DNA of 8,630 nt from Desulfuromusa sp. (GTDB lineage Bacteria > Desulfobacterota > Desulfuromonadia > Desulfuromonadales > Geopsychrobacteraceae), in contig JAGGWI010000036.1 in the NCBI GenBank assembly GCA_021157505.1, positions 1 to 8,630 of the forward strand, in the 5' to 3' direction. Below, one piece after another: positions 6,346-8,630 of the stretch; the stretch's first letter is position 1; every line of letters begins with the position of its first letter. Under the pieces are notes generated by a model. That model saw nothing but the letters and a program-made list of their open reading frames with translations, was not told where the DNA came from and did not search any database. A program made the position numbers and the translations under genes.

Positions 6346-6807
6346 TTATTCTCGCTTCAATTTACAGGAAAACAAAAAAACAAAAACTATCACGGCAAAA
6401 ATATTGATACCAAAGGCAGTGATAGTCGGCGGAAGTCCAGTTTGGACTTGGCAATACCCTCCTAAAGTGAAATTGAAATTGAAGTTCTTCATCCCCTCCA
6501 GAAAACTGATTCTGATGCCAAGCAATAATCCGGAGATATACGAATAATAAAGTCCATTGAGAGCAAAATAGGGTATTTGAAGAAGTTGAACGACCAGCGA
6601 TAGGTTGAGACCTGCCGCTTTGTTTTTCCAGAGTAGAACCCCAGCTATAATGCTGAGGATAAATGGGATCAGATAGACCGACAGAAAAATGACAAACTTC
6701 AGGTTATCCAGGACGTGAGTCATCCGATAGGTCATGATGACCAAACCCCAACTACCACCAAATATTTCAATCGCAGCAATAAGCTTCAGAAGCAGATTCA
6801 AAACCAT
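6346..6807 (-). CDS. Small membrane protein, unrecognised
   Basis: I do not recognise this 153-residue protein. It is strongly hydrophobic, with segments at about 4-25, 37-60, 67-98 (long enough for one long or two short helices) and 129-149, so four or five membrane passes. Charged residues are few: a KNK loop after the second segment and a KLKRE tail, which would place the C-terminus in the cytoplasm by the positive-inside rule. No cysteine motif, haem motif or catalytic signature is visible; there are only two cysteines (in the 110-123 loop and near the end). The ribosome site before the ATG is poor (only ACGGG), and the strong cytochrome terminator ends 24 bases upstream. It therefore needs read-through or its own promoter. 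The coherent membrane pattern over the whole length supports a real gene, but expression is uncertain. Confidence 0.62.
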   Translation of the reverse strand: MVLNLLLKLIAAIEIFGGSWGLVIMTYRMTHVLDNLKFVIFLSVYLIPFILSIIAGVLLWKNKAAGLNLSLVVQLLQIPYFALNGLYYSYISGLLLGIRISFLEGMKNFNFNFTLGGYCQVQTGLPPTITAFGINIFAVIVFVFLFSCKLKRE

Positions 6808-6830
6808 CCCGTTTCTACTGAGAGTTAATT

Positions 6831-6861
6831 AAAAAATCCCCGGCAGCCAAGGCTGCCGGGG
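6831..6861 (-). terminator. Terminator of the multihaem cytochrome gene
   Basis: On the minus strand CCCCGGCAGCC (6861-6851) is the exact complement of GGCTGCCGGGG (6848-6838), so eleven pairs with a minimal loop (or ten pairs around a four-base loop), followed by ATTTTTT (6837-6831). It lies 39 bases after the cytochrome stop. The + strand lacks a T-run, so it acts in one direction only. Confidence 0.92.
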
Positions 6862-6899
6862 CACATGAGAGGAGAGAGAGTCTTCTCACGAACAGACTG

Positions 6900-8630
6900 T
6901 TATTTTTTCATTGTCGGTGCATTTTTTGCCATGTTATGAAGCATTTTATTCATGAGCTCATTATGTTGCTTGAAGTCGAGCTTACCGTCTTCACTGACTT
7001 TCTTCCATAGCTCTTCCTGACTCATGTTCTGGTGACAACCCATACAAGTACCGGTGCGCATGAAGGTGTCAATCTCCTTCTTGTTGAAAGCACGGCTGAG
7101 TGGCCAGTGACTACCAACTGTTGCCAACTGGACTCCCTCACGGGTGACAATTTGTGACCAGTCAAAATCGAGTTTTGGAATAGCTTGAATCTGTACAGTG
7201 TATTTTTTGGGAATGATTTTCCCGGTTTTTGCATCGATCAGGTCTTCAACAACATCCTTATTTTGACCAAGACCGAAGGTGCCATCGCCAAGACCAAGTC
7301 CCGCCACTTTTGAGTTTCCATGACAACTCTCGCAGGTGCGGGCTTTACGTTGTGCTGTATGGGGTTGAACCGGAGACATGTCAATTGCCAGTGGAATATG
7401 CTCCTGTCCAACATGCTTGGCTTCGTCCGGGGCATCGGCAATAACATTATTTGCAATCACTTCACCGGTATCGTCAATGACCGTATAAACCACCTGGCAA
7501 CCAGGCATCAATGGAGTGACTCGGCCTTCACCGTTGATCCCAAGAACCGGATCTTCCCAACGCAAGTAGGAACGTTTTTCCATCGGTTTTCCGGAAGTGA
7601 AAATTCCTTTGTCACCCAGTTTTGATTCGGCAGTTTGACCATGGGAATCGTGATCGTTTCCTGATGCGATCCAGTCAGTTCCACCTTTTTGTTTACCATT
7701 TTTATCATTGCTGTAGTCAACCTTGACATGACAGCCATAACACTGTGGAGCCCATGAAGCGTGACAACTGTAACACTCCATTTTCTCAAGGTGACCACTG
7801 ACGGCCATCATAGCGACCTGGGCATCTGCATTTTTCCACTTTTTATTGACAGCGAGCCCTTTGAGCGCTGGGACTTCAAAGTCATTTCCAGTAGCCGAGT
7901 GGACAATTACCTTGTCACCGCGACGGATAACATTGCCCAATGGGTTCCCACGTGCTGAAATCAGGAATCCGTCTTCTGCCTTATAGGGATAGCCGAACTG
8001 CTGACCGGTAATCAGCAACTTCTCGGCCACACCGCGGGGTTCTGTTTGGGCTTTTTTACCAAATTCATCACCGTAGCCAACGGGAAGTTCCCAAGGATAT
8101 TGTTTTGGGGTGCCGTGACAATCGGTACATTCGATTTCAACCTGACCCATGGTTGTGCCATGAATGTTACCATCACCGTGCATGTCAATACTGGTGTGAC
8201 AATCTTGACAGAGCAGACCGCCATTTGGATTCCCTTCACGACTTTTTTGTTGGTGATGCAAATCGTCAGATACAAACATATATTTTTTGGTATGCAGTTT
8301 CGGCTGAGTGTTTCCCTCTTTATCATAAGGTGAGCCGTATGGAAATTCCATCAGCCCCTGGAACGAAACACCGATACGCTTACCACGGTTGTGACATGAA
8401 TTACAGGTTTCAACCGGAATGCCGCCAGTTTTGCGGTTGCCGACGATCCGGTGCTTGAGCATGTGTCCTTTTTCGTCAGCTTTAATACTCTTATCTTTGC
8501 CTTCGTAATAGCCGTCATTGCTGTAGAGAATATGGCAGGCAGAACAACCCATGCCGCGATAATCACCACGTTTTTCCCGGCCACGGACACCGATATGACA
8601 ACGGTTGCAATCCTGGCGCTGATAGGCAAA
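6900..8630 (-). CDS. Multihaem c-type cytochrome, 3' part (start outside window)
   Basis: The reading frame runs from the TAA at 6902-6900 to the window end without a stop: 576 residues are visible. The Met at 8552 is internal, because the 26 codons before it hold another haem site. Counting from the window edge, CXXCH sites lie at residues 8 (CNRCH), 29 (CSACH), 76 (CNSCH), 141 (CQDCH), 168 (CTDCH), 286 (CYSCH), 297 (CYGCH), 433 (CESCH) and 529 (CMGCH): nine haems. Sites 6 and 7 are only 11 residues apart, whereas 118 and 136 residues without haem separate 5 from 6 and 7 from 8; these inserts are rich in Gly and beta-type sequence. Extra histidines (for example HH near residue 125, and HGDGNIHG) can act as distal ligands. 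Such proteins are exported and receive haem in the periplasm; the signal peptide must lie upstream. Electron transfer is inferred from the haems; partner and location are unknown. I cannot match it to a named cytochrome. Confidence 0.93.
   Translation of the reverse strand, partial: FAYQRQDCNRCHIGVRGREKRGDYRGMGCSACHILYSNDGYYEGKDKSIKADEKGHMLKHRIVGNRKTGGIPVETCNSCHNRGKRIGVSFQGLMEFPYGSPYDKEGNTQPKLHTKKYMFVSDDLHHQQKSREGNPNGGLLCQDCHTSIDMHGDGNIHGTTMGQVEIECTDCHGTPKQYPWELPVGYGDEFGKKAQTEPRGVAEKLLITGQQFGYPYKAEDGFLISARGNPLGNVIRRGDKVIVHSATGNDFEVPALKGLAVNKKWKNADAQVAMMAVSGHLEKMECYSCHASWAPQCYGCHVKVDYSNDKNGKQKGGTDWIASGNDHDSHGQTAESKLGDKGIFTSGKPMEKRSYLRWEDPVLGINGEGRVTPLMPGCQVVYTVIDDTGEVIANNVIADAPDEAKHVGQEHIPLAIDMSPVQPHTAQRKARTCESCHGNSKVAGLGLGDGTFGLGQNKDVVEDLIDAKTGKIIPKKYTVQIQAIPKLDFDWSQIVTREGVQLATVGSHWPLSRAFNKKEIDTFMRTGTCMGCHQNMSQEELWKKVSEDGKLDFKQHNELMNKMLHNMAKNAPTMKK

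Noticed and set aside
6326..6547. Plus-strand frame of 73 codons opposite the small membrane protein
   Set aside because: It has no ribosome site and no coherent features, and lies fully opposite the better-supported minus-strand gene apart from its first bases.
8012..8458. Several frames of 95-117 codons around the cytochrome
   Set aside because: They are complements or shifted readings of the CXXCH-bearing frame, whose nine haem motifs leave no doubt about the coding frame.

Overview
The window looks like chromosome of a delta-type proteobacterium of the Desulfuromonadales kind (Desulfuromonas, Geopsychrobacter, Pelobacter or Geobacter relatives). The evidence is a cmk-rpsA-sppA-ihfB housekeeping cluster next to a large multihaem c-type cytochrome, with moderate GC. 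This assignment is inferred from gene content and order, not from any search.

Left part (1-3660, + strand): the 3' end of cmk (cytidylate kinase, cut by the window edge), then rpsA (ribosomal protein S1, six S1 domains), sppA (membrane-anchored signal peptide peptidase of the short 36K type) and ihfB (integration host factor beta). A strong terminator lies between rpsA and sppA, only 17 bases before the sppA start, so sppA-ihfB probably depends on read-through or attenuation. A second hairpin follows ihfB.

Centre (3660-3928): this 330-base gap between protein genes is not empty. Its minus strand carries a good 6S RNA gene (ssrS). It has a promoter (TTGACT-N16-TATTAT), complementary ends, an open central region and a terminal hairpin that contains GGTGAGCATG, as in the E. 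coli RNA. Its 3' side runs into the ihfB hairpin, which has T-runs in both orientations and can end transcripts from both sides. Upstream, a short AT-rich strip holds the 6S promoter and probably the promoter of the divergent + strand operon.

Operon 3929-6257 (+ strand): three genes with ATGA stop/start overlaps, namely an RluA-family pseudouridine synthase, lgt (prolipoprotein diacylglyceryl transferase) and a HAD-superfamily phosphatase. They combine RNA modification, lipoprotein maturation and small-molecule phosphate metabolism, and look like a housekeeping unit.

Right part (6258-8630): a small unrecognised four-helix membrane protein on the minus strand, a very strong minus-strand terminator, and the 3' part of a minus-strand multihaem cytochrome c. 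The cytochrome's reading frame stays open to the window end and adds a further CXXCH before the first internal Met, so nine haem sites are visible and the true start lies outside. It would be periplasmic or outer-surface, plausibly in extracellular or respiratory electron transfer. No mobile element, CRISPR array, tRNA or rRNA was seen. The least ordinary items are the 6S RNA locus, the possibly leaderless operon opposite it, and the unassigned cytochrome.
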